A stretch of DNA of 64,000 nt from Poseidonocella sp. HB161398 (GCF_005870025.1 NZ_VATA01000028.1:23281-87280); one strand, 5' to 3'. Numbered from the stretch's first letter, positions 9,932 to 18,675 are shown. Translations and numbers: made by a program. The notes: generated by a model from the sequence alone, not told the origin.

Positions 9932-9955
9932 GCGCCCGGCGGACCTGCCGGGCGC
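9932..9955 (+). terminator. Possible hairpin terminator after purD
   Basis: GCGCCCGGC / GCCGGGCGC with a six-base loop, nine bases after the purD stop. The following bases (TGCGGTTTCC) are only weakly T-rich. Confidence 0.5.
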
Positions 9956-10032
9956 TGCGGTTTCCGCGCCGGGGTCTTCCCTTGGGGCGCAAGGACGTTT
10001 AGGCAGGCTCCGACCCAGACGGAGCCGTTTCC

Positions 10033-11226
10033 ATGTCGTTCTTCAAGAAAATGAAAGACCGGATGTTCAAGTCCTCCTCGAAGATCGAGGACGGGCTCGA
10101 GGCGATCGTCGAGGAGGAAGGCTCCGTCGACGCCCCGGACACTCCTGCCGCGCCGCAGCCTGCCGCAGACCCCGCGCCCGCGCCCGCGCCTGCCCCTGCG
10201 CCAGCTCCGGCCCCTGCGCCGGAAGCGGCGCCCGTGCCGGCCCCCGCACCGGTGCCCGGACCTGCGCCCGCTCCGGCGCCTGCCCCTGCCATGCCCGCTC
10301 CGGCGGCCGCGCCCGCGCCCGGCCCGGAGAAGAAGGGCGGGCTCTTCGCGCGGATGCTGGGCCGCGCCGACAGTTCCGGCGCGCTGCGCCGCGCGCTCGA
10401 TGACGAGATGCTGGAGCAGATCGAGGATCTGCTGATTACCGCCGACATGGGCGTCGAGACCGCCGCGCGGGTGACGGCGAACATGGCCGAGGGGCGGATG
10501 GGCCAGCGGCTTTCCACCGCCGAGCTGAAGCAGGTCATGGCCGAGGAGATCGCCCGCATCATGGAGCCGGTGGCGCGGCCGCTGCCGCTCTATCCCAGGA
10601 CGCCGCAGGTGGTGCTGGTCGTGGGGGTCAACGGCTCGGGCAAGACCACGACGATCGGCAAGCTGGCCTCGCAGTTCCGTGCGGCGGGCAAGAACGTGGT
10701 GATCGCCGCCGGCGACACGTTCCGCGCCGCGGCGGTCGAGCAGCTGCAGGTCTGGGGCCAGCGCGCCGGCGTGCCGGTTCTGACTGCGCCCGAGGGCTCG
10801 GACCCGGCCAGCCTGGCCTACGAGGCGATGGAGCAGGCGCAGCGCGACGGCGCAGACCTGCTGATGATCGACACCGCCGGGCGGCTGCAGAACCGCGCCG
10901 ACCTGATGGAGGAGCTGGCCAAGATCGTCCGGGTCATCCGCAAGAAGGACCCCGAGGCGCCGCATAACACGCTCCTGGTGCTCGACGCGACGACGGGGCA
11001 GAACGCGGTGACGCAGGTGCAGGAATTCCAGCGGCTGGCCGATGTCTCGGGCCTCGTCATGACCAAGCTCGACGGCACGGCGAAGGGCGGCGTCCTGGTG
11101 GCGCTGGCCGACCGGTTCGGCCTGCCGATCCACGCCATCGGGGTGGGCGAGCAGATCGAGGATCTGGCGCCCTTCGATCCCGAGGAATTCGCCGCCGCGC
11201 TGACCGGGCTCGACGTCCAGGCCTGA
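10033..11226 (+). CDS. ftsY: Signal recognition particle receptor FtsY
   Basis: 397 residues. The N-terminal acidic A region (residues 1-40) is followed by a Pro-Ala repeat linker (about 43-97), then the NG GTPase domain: G1 VVGVNGSGKTTTIGKLA, AAGDTFRAAAVEQL, G3 LLMIDTAGRLQNRADL, G4 MTKLDGTAKGG. FtsY docks ribosome-SRP complexes at the inner membrane by GTP-dependent pairing with Ffh. The GC-rich linker is a simple PA/AP iteration and probably length-variable between strains. The ATG at 10033 is preceded by GACGGAGCCGTTTCC. Confidence 0.96.
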   Translation: MSFFKKMKDRMFKSSSKIEDGLEAIVEEEGSVDAPDTPAAPQPAADPAPAPAPAPAPAPAPAPEAAPVPAPAPVPGPAPAPAPAPAMPAPAAAPAPGPEKKGGLFARMLGRADSSGALRRALDDEMLEQIEDLLITADMGVETAARVTANMAEGRMGQRLSTAELKQVMAEEIARIMEPVARPLPLYPRTPQVVLVVGVNGSGKTTTIGKLASQFRAAGKNVVIAAGDTFRAAAVEQLQVWGQRAGVPVLTAPEGSDPASLAYEAMEQAQRDGADLLMIDTAGRLQNRADLMEELAKIVRVIRKKDPEAPHNTLLVLDATTGQNAVTQVQEFQRLADVSGLVMTKLDGTAKGGVLVALADRFGLPIHAIGVGEQIEDLAPFDPEEFAAALTGLDVQA

Positions 11227-11314
11227 CGCTTCCGGCTGCGGCCGAAGCGGCGCCGCCGGCGTTCCCGCGGACGGGCTGTCAGCGCCTTCGGCCGGCGTCT
11301 TGACGGGCGGGCGG

Positions 11315-11794
11315 CTAGCCGCGGTGCTCCAGCCGCCGGATGAGCTCCAGCACGATCAGCGCCAGGACGGTGGCCAGCGCGGCCATCGGGATATTGCCGA
11401 TGCCGCAGGCCAGCCCCACGGCGCCGGCCATCCACATGCTGGCGCCGGTGGTCAGCCCGTGCACCCGGTCGCCCTGGAAGATGATCGTGCCAGCGGCCAG
11501 GAAGGCCACGCCCGACGTCACTGCCGGGATCAGCCGCAGCGGGTCGGTGCGCAGCGTGGTCGTGTCCCCGGGCAGCGCCATCAGGTCGAGCGCGATCAGC
11601 GTGAAGAGGCAGGCGGCGATGGCGATCAGCATATGGGTGCGCAGCCCGGCCGCCTTGTGCCGGACCTGGCGCTCGACCCCGAGCGCGCCGCCCAGGACCA
11701 GCGCCGCGCAGAGCCGCAGCGCCGCCACCGGCAGGGGCGTTGCCGCGAAGCCGCCGGCCAGCTCGTGGCCGAGCATCTCGAGGACGTTGCTCAC
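11315..11794 (-). CDS. MgtC/SapB-family membrane protein
   Basis: 159 residues from a GTG at 11792-11794 (153 if the in-frame ATG at 11774-11776 is used). Four hydrophobic segments and the family core are visible: ALRLCAALVLGGALGVERQ, RTHMLIAIAACLF, the RLIPAVTSGVAFLAAGTIIF stretch and LTTGASMWMAGAVGLACGIG. The large C-terminal cytosolic domain of Salmonella MgtC is absent, so this is the short SapB-type form. The family is linked to growth in low Mg2+ or control of the ATP synthase, but the role here is unproven. It lies convergent to ftsY and divergent from the DMT transporter. The start is uncertain. Confidence 0.8.
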   Translation of the reverse strand: MSNVLEMLGHELAGGFAATPLPVAALRLCAALVLGGALGVERQVRHKAAGLRTHMLIAIAACLFTLIALDLMALPGDTTTLRTDPLRLIPAVTSGVAFLAAGTIIFQGDRVHGLTTGASMWMAGAVGLACGIGNIPMAALATVLALIVLELIRRLEHRG

Positions 11795-11881
11795 TTTTTC
11801 CGTGCCCCGCGGCGGCGCGCCGGTCTTGCGGGACGGGGTCCGGAGGGGGCATAGGCAGGGGGTCGTTGTTCCGAGGTGATC

Positions 11882-12784
11882 ATGTCCGGCTGGCTCCTGT
11901 CGCTCGAAGGTACCGACCAGGGGCGCACCCTGGCAATGCTGCTGGCGCTGTCCGCGGCTTTCCTGCACGCAATTTTCGGTGCGCTGCAGAAGGGACGGCA
12001 CGATCCCTGGCTTAGCCGCGGGGCGATCGACTTCTGCTACGGGATCATGGCGATGCCGGTCGCGCTGTTCCTCGTCCCCAGGCCCGAGCCGCATATGTGG
12101 CCGATCTTCGCGCTCTGCTTCGCGGTGCATGTCGTCTACAAGACCCTGCAGGGCATGGCCTATGTGAAGGGCGCCTATACGGTGGTCTATCCGGTGGTGC
12201 GCGGCACCGGCCCCTTGTTCGCGATGATCGGCGCGGTGCTGATCTTCGGCGAGCGCTTCACCTGGGTGCAATGGGCGGGGCTCGGCGTGCTGCTTGCCGG
12301 CATCTACGGGCTGGCGGCCTACAACCTCGCCCATGTCACGGTGAACCGCCACACGCTGGTCCCGGCGCTGCTCTTCGCGGTGGCGACGGGGGTGATGGTC
12401 GCGGTCTATACCACAGTCGACGCCTACGGCATCCGCGCGACGGCCGATCCCTTCACCTTCCTCGCCTGGTTCTTCTTCCTCGACGGGCTGGTCTTTCCGG
12501 TGGTGGCGGCGATCCGCTACCGCCGCATGGCCGATCCGCCCGCCCCGGGACCCTTGATGCTGCGCGGGCTGATCGGCGGGGTGATCGCCTATGGCAGCTT
12601 CGGCACGGTGATGCTGGCGACGCGGCTCGACAGCGTCGGCGAGGCGGCGGTGCTGCGCGAGACCTCGACGGTCTTCGCCGCGCTGATCGGCTGGGTGCTG
12701 CTGGGCGAATCGACCGGGCCGCGGCGGGTGGCGCTGATGGCGCTGATCGCGCTCGGCGCCGTAATTGTTGAGGCCGGGGGCTGA
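11882..12784 (+). CDS. EamA/DMT-family transporter
   Basis: 300 residues with about ten hydrophobic segments and two EamA repeats (first MLLALSAAFLHAIFGALQKG; conserved motif end of first half AVLIFGERFTWVQWAGLGVL; second half ETSTVFAALIGWVLLGES). It is an inner-membrane drug/metabolite transporter; the substrate is unknown. A GTG in frame at 11876 is possible, but GAGG at 11873-11876 is correctly spaced for the ATG at 11882. The order ftsY, DMT transporter, yciB recurs in Rhodobacterales, from memory. Confidence 0.85.
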   Translation: MSGWLLSLEGTDQGRTLAMLLALSAAFLHAIFGALQKGRHDPWLSRGAIDFCYGIMAMPVALFLVPRPEPHMWPIFALCFAVHVVYKTLQGMAYVKGAYTVVYPVVRGTGPLFAMIGAVLIFGERFTWVQWAGLGVLLAGIYGLAAYNLAHVTVNRHTLVPALLFAVATGVMVAVYTTVDAYGIRATADPFTFLAWFFFLDGLVFPVVAAIRYRRMADPPAPGPLMLRGLIGGVIAYGSFGTVMLATRLDSVGEAAVLRETSTVFAALIGWVLLGESTGPRRVALMALIALGAVIVEAGG

Positions 12785-12849
12785 GGCCGGCTCTGGACCT
12801 CCGCGCGCTTCTGCCCTAACCCGAAACCGGCAGTTCGCGGGAGACAGGA

Positions 12850-13440
12850 ATGAGCGATCAGAACGACTGGCGGAAGCAGGCCCTGGATCTGGGACCGGTG
12901 CTGCTCTTCGTGGCGGGGTACCTGCTGGTCAGGGACAAGACCGTCTCGATCGGCGGGCGCGACTACGAGGGCTTCGTCATCGTCACCGCCTGCTTCATCC
13001 CGATCCTCGTGGCCAGCAACTGGATGCTCTACAAGATCTCGGGCAAGGTCAGCCGGATGCAGATCCTGACGCTGGTCCTGGCCGTGGTCTTCGGCGGGCT
13101 CACGGTCGCGCTGAACGACGAGCGGTTCTTCAAGATGAAGTCGACGCTGGCCTTCGGCATCTTCTCGGCGCTGCTGTGGATCGGCATCGCCCGCGGGCAG
13201 TCCTGGCTGGAATTCATCATGGACGGCGCGCTGCCGATCACCCATGAGGGCTGGATGATCCTGACCAAGCGCCTGGCGGTGTTCTTCGCCTGCGTGGCGG
13301 CCGCGAACGAGATCATCTGGCGCGGCTTCTCCACCGATGTCTTCGTCGCCTGGGACACGTTCGGCCAGATGGCGGCGACCATGGCCTTCTTCCTGGCCCA
13401 GGCGGGGCTCCTCAAGCGGCATTCCACCGAGGAGCTCTGA
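12850..13440 (+). CDS. yciB: Inner membrane protein YciB (septation protein A family)
   Basis: 196 residues with five or six membrane spans and the YciB/IspZ pattern: LDLGPVLLFVAGYLL, the ALNDERFFKMKSTLAFGIF segment with its FxKxKPT-like motif, ITHEGWMILTKRLAVFF and ANEIIWRGFSTD. The family takes part in cell-envelope synthesis and septum formation. A GGGAGACAGGA ribosome binding site precedes the ATG. It lies 65 bases after the DMT transporter gene in the same direction. Confidence 0.92.
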   Translation: MSDQNDWRKQALDLGPVLLFVAGYLLVRDKTVSIGGRDYEGFVIVTACFIPILVASNWMLYKISGKVSRMQILTLVLAVVFGGLTVALNDERFFKMKSTLAFGIFSALLWIGIARGQSWLEFIMDGALPITHEGWMILTKRLAVFFACVAAANEIIWRGFSTDVFVAWDTFGQMAATMAFFLAQAGLLKRHSTEEL

Positions 13441-13446
13441 TCCGCC

Positions 13447-14145
13447 CTAGCGGGTGCGGAACAGCGCCGCCTGCGCCTTGGGGTCGCTGAGCGCCTTGCG
13501 CCGGTCGGCATGGAGCGCGCGGCCCTTCTCGACGCCGGGCCGGGCGGCCACCTTGTCGAGCCAGCGGGCGAGGTTGGGCTTGTCCTCCAGCGTCTGCTGC
13601 TGCCCCTCCCAGAGCGAGGCCCAGGGCCAGATCGCCATGTCGGCGATGGTGAACTCGTCGGTGGCGGCGTATTCGGTGCGCCCGAGCTGGCCGTCGAGCA
13701 CCCGGTAGAGCCGCCCGACCTCGGCGCGGTAGCGGTCCTGCGCATAGGGCAGCACCTGCGGCGGATCGAGATCGGGGGCGTATTTCAGGAAATGGTGCGC
13801 CTGGCCCGCCATCGGGCCGACCCCGCCCATCTGCCACATCAGCCACTGGTCGACGGCGATCCGCTCGCGCTCGCTGCGGCCGCAGAACCGCCCGGTCTTG
13901 CGCGCCAGGTACTGCAGGATCGCGCCCGATTCGAAGATCGAGACCGGCGCATCGTCCGGCCCGTCGGGATCGGTGATGGCGGGCATGCGGTTGTTCGGCG
14001 AGATCGCCAGGAAGTCCGGCTCGAACTGCGCGCCCGCGCCGATATCGACCAGATGGGTGCGGTAGGGGAGGTCCATCTCCTCCAGCGCGATGGATATCTT
14101 CCAGCCGTTCGGCGTGGGCCAGTAGTAGAGCTCGATCGGGGGCAT
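13447..14145 (-). CDS. Glutathione S-transferase, YghU/YfcG-like
   Basis: 232 residues: thioredoxin-like N-domain (MPPIELYYWPTPNGWKISIA, SPNNRMPAITDPDG, then IFESGAILQYLARKTGRF) and an all-helical C-domain (DEFTIADMAIWPWASLW). The TPNGWK start and NNRMP loop fit the nu-class disulfide-bond oxidoreductase GSTs. It is likely cytosolic. The ATG at 14143-14145 follows GAGGAGACGCGCC. The stop lies only six bases from the end of convergent yciB. Confidence 0.9.
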   Translation of the reverse strand: MPPIELYYWPTPNGWKISIALEEMDLPYRTHLVDIGAGAQFEPDFLAISPNNRMPAITDPDGPDDAPVSIFESGAILQYLARKTGRFCGRSERERIAVDQWLMWQMGGVGPMAGQAHHFLKYAPDLDPPQVLPYAQDRYRAEVGRLYRVLDGQLGRTEYAATDEFTIADMAIWPWASLWEGQQQTLEDKPNLARWLDKVAARPGVEKGRALHADRRKALSDPKAQAALFRTR

Positions 14146-14243
14146 GGCGCGTCTCCTCAGCGTCTGGCCCCATCCTGCACCAGCCCCGGCAGGGCGCAAG
14201 TGCCGGGGCATCGCATTGCCGCGAGGATTGCGACAGTCCCCGC

Positions 14244-15524
14244 TCAGTAGCCGAGCGCGCGGGGCAGCGCGGTGACGATGCCCGGGAAGACCATGCACAT
14301 GAGCAGCAGCAGGTACATCGCCGCGATGAAGGGCCAGCTCTCGCGCACCAGCGTGCCCATCTCCACCTTGGTGATGCCGCAGACCACGAAGAGGATCACG
14401 CCCACCGGCGGGGTCAGCATGCCGATCACCAGGTTCAGCACGAAGACGAAGCCGAAATGCAGCGGGTCGATCCCGTATTGCAGCGCGATCGGATGGAAGA
14501 GCGGCACCAGCATGATGTAGGCGGCGTTCGATTCCAGGAACATCCCCACGACCAGCAGCATCAGCGCGATCAGGCAGAGAAAGGCGAAGGGGCTTTCGGT
14601 CAGCGACTGCAGCCCGGAGGCCAGCTTCATCGGCAGCATGTCGATGGTGAAGAGGAAGGTGATGGTCGAGGCGAAGGCGATCATCGCGCCGACGACGGCG
14701 GTGGTCTTCGCCGCGGTCAGCAGCACGCCCGGCAGGTCCGAGAGCTTCAGCTGGCGGGTGACGAAGAAGCCCAGCAGCATCGCGTAGCAGCAGCCGATGG
14801 CCGCGCCCTCGGTCGGGGTGAAGGCGCCGAAGACGATGCCGCCGATCACGCCTGCGGGCATCAGGAAGACGACGAGGTTGCGGCGGAGCTGGTGGAGGAT
14901 GTTCCGCAGCGATACCGGCTCGCCCGTGACCGGGTAGTTGCGCGCCTTGGCGATCGCCCAGCAGAGCGCCATCAGCGCCGCGAAGAGCATCAGCCCCGGC
15001 ACCACGCCCGCCATGAAGAGCCCGCCGACCGAGACGCTGGACCCGGCCATGAAGGCATAGACGATCATCGCCCCCGAGGGCGGGATGATCGGGCCCAGAT
15101 TGGCCGCGGCGGCGACCAGCCCGGCGGAGACGCCGAGCCCGTAGTGCTTCTTCAGCGTCGGCACCAGCGTCGAGGACAGCGCCGAGGCATCCGCCACCGC
15201 CGCGCCCGAGACCGAGGCCAGCCCCGCGCCCGAGACGATGGCGACCTGCGCCAGCCCGCCGCGGGCGCGCCCGATGAAGGCATTGGCCAGGTCGACCAGC
15301 CGGTCCATGATCCCGGCCTTCAGCATCAGCTCGCCCGTGGCCATGAAGAGCGGGATCGACATCAGCGGGAAGGAGTTGACCGAATTCATCAGCCGGGTCG
15401 GCAGCACCGAGAGGTCGAAGCCCGAGATAAGCAGCCCGGCCAGCGCCGAGACGCCCAGCGAGAAGGCCAGCGGCATGCCGAGAAGCGCCAGCGCGAGGAA
15501 GATGCAGATGACGGCGAGGCTCAT
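14244..15524 (-). CDS. dctM: TRAP transporter large permease (DctM)
   Basis: 426 residues, about 12 membrane segments, DctM signature regions FPLMSIPLFMATGELMLKAG, SGAGLASVSGAAVADASAL, ANLGPIIPPSGAMIVYAFMA, GAFTPTEGAAIGCCYA and MLTPPVGVILFVVCGITK. It forms the Na+-coupled transport unit with DctQ. Its start overlaps the dctQ stop by four bases (ATGA). Last gene of the operon uraD-dctP-dctQ-dctM. Confidence 0.95.
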   Translation of the reverse strand: MSLAVICIFLALALLGMPLAFSLGVSALAGLLISGFDLSVLPTRLMNSVNSFPLMSIPLFMATGELMLKAGIMDRLVDLANAFIGRARGGLAQVAIVSGAGLASVSGAAVADASALSSTLVPTLKKHYGLGVSAGLVAAAANLGPIIPPSGAMIVYAFMAGSSVSVGGLFMAGVVPGLMLFAALMALCWAIAKARNYPVTGEPVSLRNILHQLRRNLVVFLMPAGVIGGIVFGAFTPTEGAAIGCCYAMLLGFFVTRQLKLSDLPGVLLTAAKTTAVVGAMIAFASTITFLFTIDMLPMKLASGLQSLTESPFAFLCLIALMLLVVGMFLESNAAYIMLVPLFHPIALQYGIDPLHFGFVFVLNLVIGMLTPPVGVILFVVCGITKVEMGTLVRESWPFIAAMYLLLLMCMVFPGIVTALPRALGY

Positions 15525-16018
15525 GACGGGGCTCCGGACAGGGGGGCATGCGCGTCCGGCCAGAGCGCCAGCACGGCCAGGTGCAGCGCGGCATGGGCGG
15601 CGCCGATGATGACGGGGAAGAAGAACACCGCAGAGGTGAGATCGAGCGAGCCCAGCCGCTCCGACCAGGTGGCGGCGGCGACATGGATGGCGGTGACGAC
15701 CGTGACGGCCAGCATCGCGGCGGCGAGCACCGCCATCAGCCGCGCCAGCCCGCCCTGCAGCGCGGGCGGCAGGCGGCGGGTCACGAGGTCGATGCCGACA
15801 TGGGCGCCGTCGCGCAGCCCCAGCGGGATCGCCAGGAAGACGGTCCAGACGAAGGCCAGCCGCGACAGCTCGTCGGCCCAGTCGAAGGAGCCGTTGAAGA
15901 GGTAGCGCATCGCCACCTGCGCGGAGACCACGGCGATCATCACCGCCATGCAGGCGATGGACGCGAGGCGCGCACCGGTATCGGCGCGCGCCAGAAGGCC
16001 CAGGAGGGAGGCTTTCAT
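15521..16018 (-). CDS. dctQ: TRAP transporter small permease (DctQ)
   Basis: 165 residues with four hydrophobic segments and the DctQ motif FDWADELSRLAFVWTVFLAI followed by LRDGAHVGIDLVTRRLP. It stabilises the DctM channel in the inner membrane. Starts 19 bases after dctP and is translationally coupled to dctM. Confidence 0.93.
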   Translation of the reverse strand: MKASLLGLLARADTGARLASIACMAVMIAVVSAQVAMRYLFNGSFDWADELSRLAFVWTVFLAIPLGLRDGAHVGIDLVTRRLPPALQGGLARLMAVLAAAMLAVTVVTAIHVAAATWSERLGSLDLTSAVFFFPVIIGAAHAALHLAVLALWPDAHAPLSGAPS

Positions 16019-16037
16019 GCCTTCGGCGTCCCGCGGG

Positions 16038-17024
16038 TCACTGGCTGACCGGGGTCTCGCCGGCGAGCATCGCGGCGATTTCCGGCGACAGCGCCTTGCG
16101 GGCCTCCACGGCGACCGGGGCGGTGGCGGCGCGCAGCGCGGCGGCGAAGTCCGGCGAGACTTCCGAATAGGTCATCCCGTCGGCGACCAGCTTGTCGAGC
16201 GCGGCGGCATCCTGCTCGGCGGCAAGCTGGCGCTGGAAGGCGACGGCATCGGCCATCGCGGTGGTGACGGCCTCCTGGAATTCCGGGCTCAGCGCGTCGA
16301 ACTTGTCCTGGTTGGTCACGACCGAGATGAAGTCGAAGAAGTGGTTGGTGTTCGAGACGTATTTCTGCACCTCGGCATAGCCCGCCACGTCGATGATCGC
16401 GAAGGGGTTCTCCTGGCCGTCGATCACGCCCTGCTCCATCGCCGAGTAGAGCTCCTTGACGTCCATCGCCACCGGGTTGGCGCCGAGCGCGCGGAAGGTC
16501 GCCATATGGGTCTCGTTCGGCTGCAGGCGGATCTTCAGCCCTTCGATGTCCTCCACGCTCTCGACCGGGCGGACGTTGTTGGTCAGCTGGCGGAAGCCGA
16601 GCTCCATGTAGCCCAGCGATTTCATGCCTTCCCCGGCCAGCTTGGCGTCGATCGCGGCGCCGATCGGCCCGTCGACAGTGGCGAAGGCCTCGTCACGGCC
16701 GGAGAACTGGAAGGGCATCGAGACCGCGGCCAGATCCGGCACGGTGCGCGACAGGTAGGCGGAGCCGACCCAGATGATCTCGACGGCGCCGAGCTTGACC
16801 GCCTGGACGTTCTCGGCCGCGCCGCCGAGCTGCTGGGCGGGGAAGATGTCGACGGTCAGCGCGCCGTCAGTGAGGCTTTCCACCTCTTCCTTGAATTTCT
16901 GCATGGCCAGCGAGGAGGAGTGCTCGGTGGCGAAGTTGCCCGCGACGCGGATCTTGTCGGCATCGGCGGTCGCGGCACACAGGGCGAGGGCGGAACCGGC
17001 GAAAAGGGGGAAAATGGCGTTCAT
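16038..17024 (-). CDS. dctP: TRAP transporter substrate-binding protein (DctP)
   Basis: 328 residues, signal peptide about 1-22 (MNAIFPLFAGSALALCAATA), then a DctP fold: KIRVAGNFATEHSSSLAMQK, DIFPAQQLGGAAENVQAVKL, GLKIRLQPNETHMATFRALG and VKELYSAMEQGVIDGQENPF. The arginine in KIRLQPN is the one that normally binds the substrate carboxylate, so the ligand probably carries a carboxylate. The ATG lies three bases after the uraD stop, and its AGGAGA site is inside the end of uraD. Confidence 0.94.
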   Translation of the reverse strand: MNAIFPLFAGSALALCAATADADKIRVAGNFATEHSSSLAMQKFKEEVESLTDGALTVDIFPAQQLGGAAENVQAVKLGAVEIIWVGSAYLSRTVPDLAAVSMPFQFSGRDEAFATVDGPIGAAIDAKLAGEGMKSLGYMELGFRQLTNNVRPVESVEDIEGLKIRLQPNETHMATFRALGANPVAMDVKELYSAMEQGVIDGQENPFAIIDVAGYAEVQKYVSNTNHFFDFISVVTNQDKFDALSPEFQEAVTTAMADAVAFQRQLAAEQDAAALDKLVADGMTYSEVSPDFAAALRAATAPVAVEARKALSPEIAAMLAGETPVSQ

Positions 17025-17027
17025 GGG

Positions 17028-17618
17028 TCAGGTCTCCTGTCGGGTTTCGGGGTCTGCTTCAAGGGCCGGATGGCCCGCATTGGTCTGGTCTTGAACGGAA
17101 AGCTCCGGTCCGAGGGCGGCATCGATCCGCGAGCGGATCACCGCGGCGATCTGGTCGAGCGTCTCGCGCCGCTCGCCGCGCAGCGGGGCGGCCAGGCGCC
17201 GCTCGAAGAGCGCGAAGAGCTCGCCGAGGCTTGCGACGCGGAAGAGCGCGACGATGAAGGGATGGCCGTGGCGCTGCAGGTAGAGGGCGTTGAGCCGCTC
17301 CAGCCGCCGCAGCTCGCCGCCTTCGAGCCGGTCGAGCCCGAGCCGCCCCTGTTCGGTGGTCGAGGCCGCGGTCATCCGTCCGGCGCGGGCCTCCTCGCCG
17401 GCAAGGGCCGGGTGGCGGCGGAAGAGCGCGACCTGCGCCGCCGGGCCGAGCGCGTAGAGTTCCGAAAGCAGCGCCGCCTCCAGCGCCGCGGCCGTGCCGT
17501 AGGGGCGCCGCGCCAGCGCAGCGCCGACGAGGCCGGGCGAATTCTCCACCAGCGGCTCCAGCAGGCGCTGGGCCCCGGCCTCCGTGGCGGTGTTGATCTG
17601 CTCGAGTGTCAGGGGCAT
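17028..17618 (-). CDS. uraD: OHCU decarboxylase (urate pathway)
   Basis: 196 residues starting MPLTLEQINTATEAGAQRLL. It has the 2-oxo-4-hydroxy-4-carboxy-5-ureidoimidazoline decarboxylase pattern: FRRHPALAGEEARAGRMTAA, LERLNALYLQRHGHPFIVAL and the end ERRETLDQIAAVIRSRIDAA. It converts OHCU to S-allantoin, the last step from urate. The frame runs upstream to 17684, but the ATG at 17616-17618 gives the family start. It is the first gene of the TRAP operon, so the transported compound may be linked to purine or ureide catabolism. Other pathway genes (uricase, HIU hydrolase, allantoinase) are not in the window. Confidence 0.88.
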   Translation of the reverse strand: MPLTLEQINTATEAGAQRLLEPLVENSPGLVGAALARRPYGTAAALEAALLSELYALGPAAQVALFRRHPALAGEEARAGRMTAASTTEQGRLGLDRLEGGELRRLERLNALYLQRHGHPFIVALFRVASLGELFALFERRLAAPLRGERRETLDQIAAVIRSRIDAALGPELSVQDQTNAGHPALEADPETRQET

Positions 17619-17667
17619 TGCTGTCCGTCCGTATCGTCCTTGCCTGCCCAGACTGCCCCAGACCATC

Positions 17668-17685
17668 ATTGCCATCCATGACAAT
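17668..17685. promoter_or_regulatory. Palindrome in the uraD/lysR divergent promoter
   Basis: ATTGCCATCCATGACAAT: arms ATTGnCAT / ATGnCAAT with one mismatch pair. It fits the T-N11-A type site of LysR regulators and lies 50 bases upstream of uraD. Probable operator of the adjacent LysR protein; inference from sequence and position. Confidence 0.55.
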
Positions 17686-17698
17686 ATGAGGCACGTTT

Positions 17699-17717
17699 CA
17701 TTCTAGAAATTAGAATG
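17699..17717. promoter_or_regulatory. Perfect inverted repeat upstream of lysR
   Basis: CATTCTAGAAATTAGAATG: two perfect 7-base arms around a 5-base AT-rich spacer, ending 22 bases before the LysR start codon. It stands out from the GC-rich surroundings and may be an autoregulatory site. Confidence 0.55.
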
Positions 17718-17739
17718 CAAGAACGCGGAGGACCCGGCC

Positions 17740-18675
17740 ATGGCGCTGCATCTCGTGCCCCGCCCGATGCTCTATCTCGAAGCGGTGGCGGAGGCCGGGT
17801 CGATCCAGGCCGCCTCCCGCGAGATCGGCATCGCGGCCTCGGCCATCGACCGGCAGATCATGCTGCTGGAGGAGCGGCTGGGCGTGCAGCTCTTCGAGCG
17901 GCAGAAAAGCGGCATGCGGCTGAGCCCGGCGGGCGAGTCCTTCCTGGTGATGGCGCGGCGCTGGCGCGCGGACGAGCGGCGGATCTGGTCGGACATCCAG
18001 CAGATGCAGGGGCTGGAGCTCGGCCAGGTGCGCATCGGCGCGATGGACAGCATGGCCAATGGCGCCGTGCCCCGCGTGCTGGCCGCGCTTTTCGAGCAGT
18101 TCCCGCGGGTGCAGGTCGATGTCGAGGTGATGACCCCCGACGATGTCCGCGCCGCGCTCGGCGAGGGGCAGATCGACATGGCGCTGGCCTTCAACCTGCG
18201 GCCGCATCGCGACCTGCACGTGCTCTGGTCGGCCGAGCTGCCGCTGGGCTGCCTGGTGGCGCCGGGCCATCCGCTGGCCGGGCAGGCCGCCGCGGGGCTG
18301 GCCGACGTGGTCCGCCATCCGGTCGCGCTGCAGAGCCGGGCGCTGGCGATCCGCCGGATGCTCGAGGCCAAGCATGGCTGGATCTTCTCCGAGACGCGGC
18401 ATCCGGTGGCGACGAATTCGCTGCAGCTGGTCAAGACGCTGGCCGCCTCGGGCAGCCATGTCGCGCTGACCTCCGAGCTCGACGCCGCGCCCGAGATCCT
18501 CGACGGGCGGCTGCTGTTCCTGCCGGTCTCCGACCGCGGGGTGGCGCCGCAGAGCGCCTCGATCGCGGTCAGCTCGCGGCGCAGCCTGTCGCGGCTGGCG
18601 CGCAAGGTCTGCGACCTGGCGGCGGCGGAGATGGAGGCGCTGCTGGCCGAGGTGCGCGCGACGGCGGCGCGCTGA
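17740..18675 (+). CDS. LysR-family transcriptional regulator
   Basis: 311 residues: winged helix-turn-helix (residues about 5-65, YLEAVAEAGSIQAASREIGI, ASAIDRQIMLLEERLGVQLF) and a periplasmic-binding-like effector domain (from about 95, VRIGAMDSMANGAVPRVLAA; LGCLVAPGHPLAG). A GGAGGA ribosome binding site precedes the ATG. Divergent transcription from uraD-dctPQM over two palindromes makes this operon the obvious target; the effector is unknown. Confidence 0.93.
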   Translation: MALHLVPRPMLYLEAVAEAGSIQAASREIGIAASAIDRQIMLLEERLGVQLFERQKSGMRLSPAGESFLVMARRWRADERRIWSDIQQMQGLELGQVRIGAMDSMANGAVPRVLAALFEQFPRVQVDVEVMTPDDVRAALGEGQIDMALAFNLRPHRDLHVLWSAELPLGCLVAPGHPLAGQAAAGLADVVRHPVALQSRALAIRRMLEAKHGWIFSETRHPVATNSLQLVKTLAASGSHVALTSELDAAPEILDGRLLFLPVSDRGVAPQSASIAVSSRRSLSRLARKVCDLAAAEMEALLAEVRATAAR

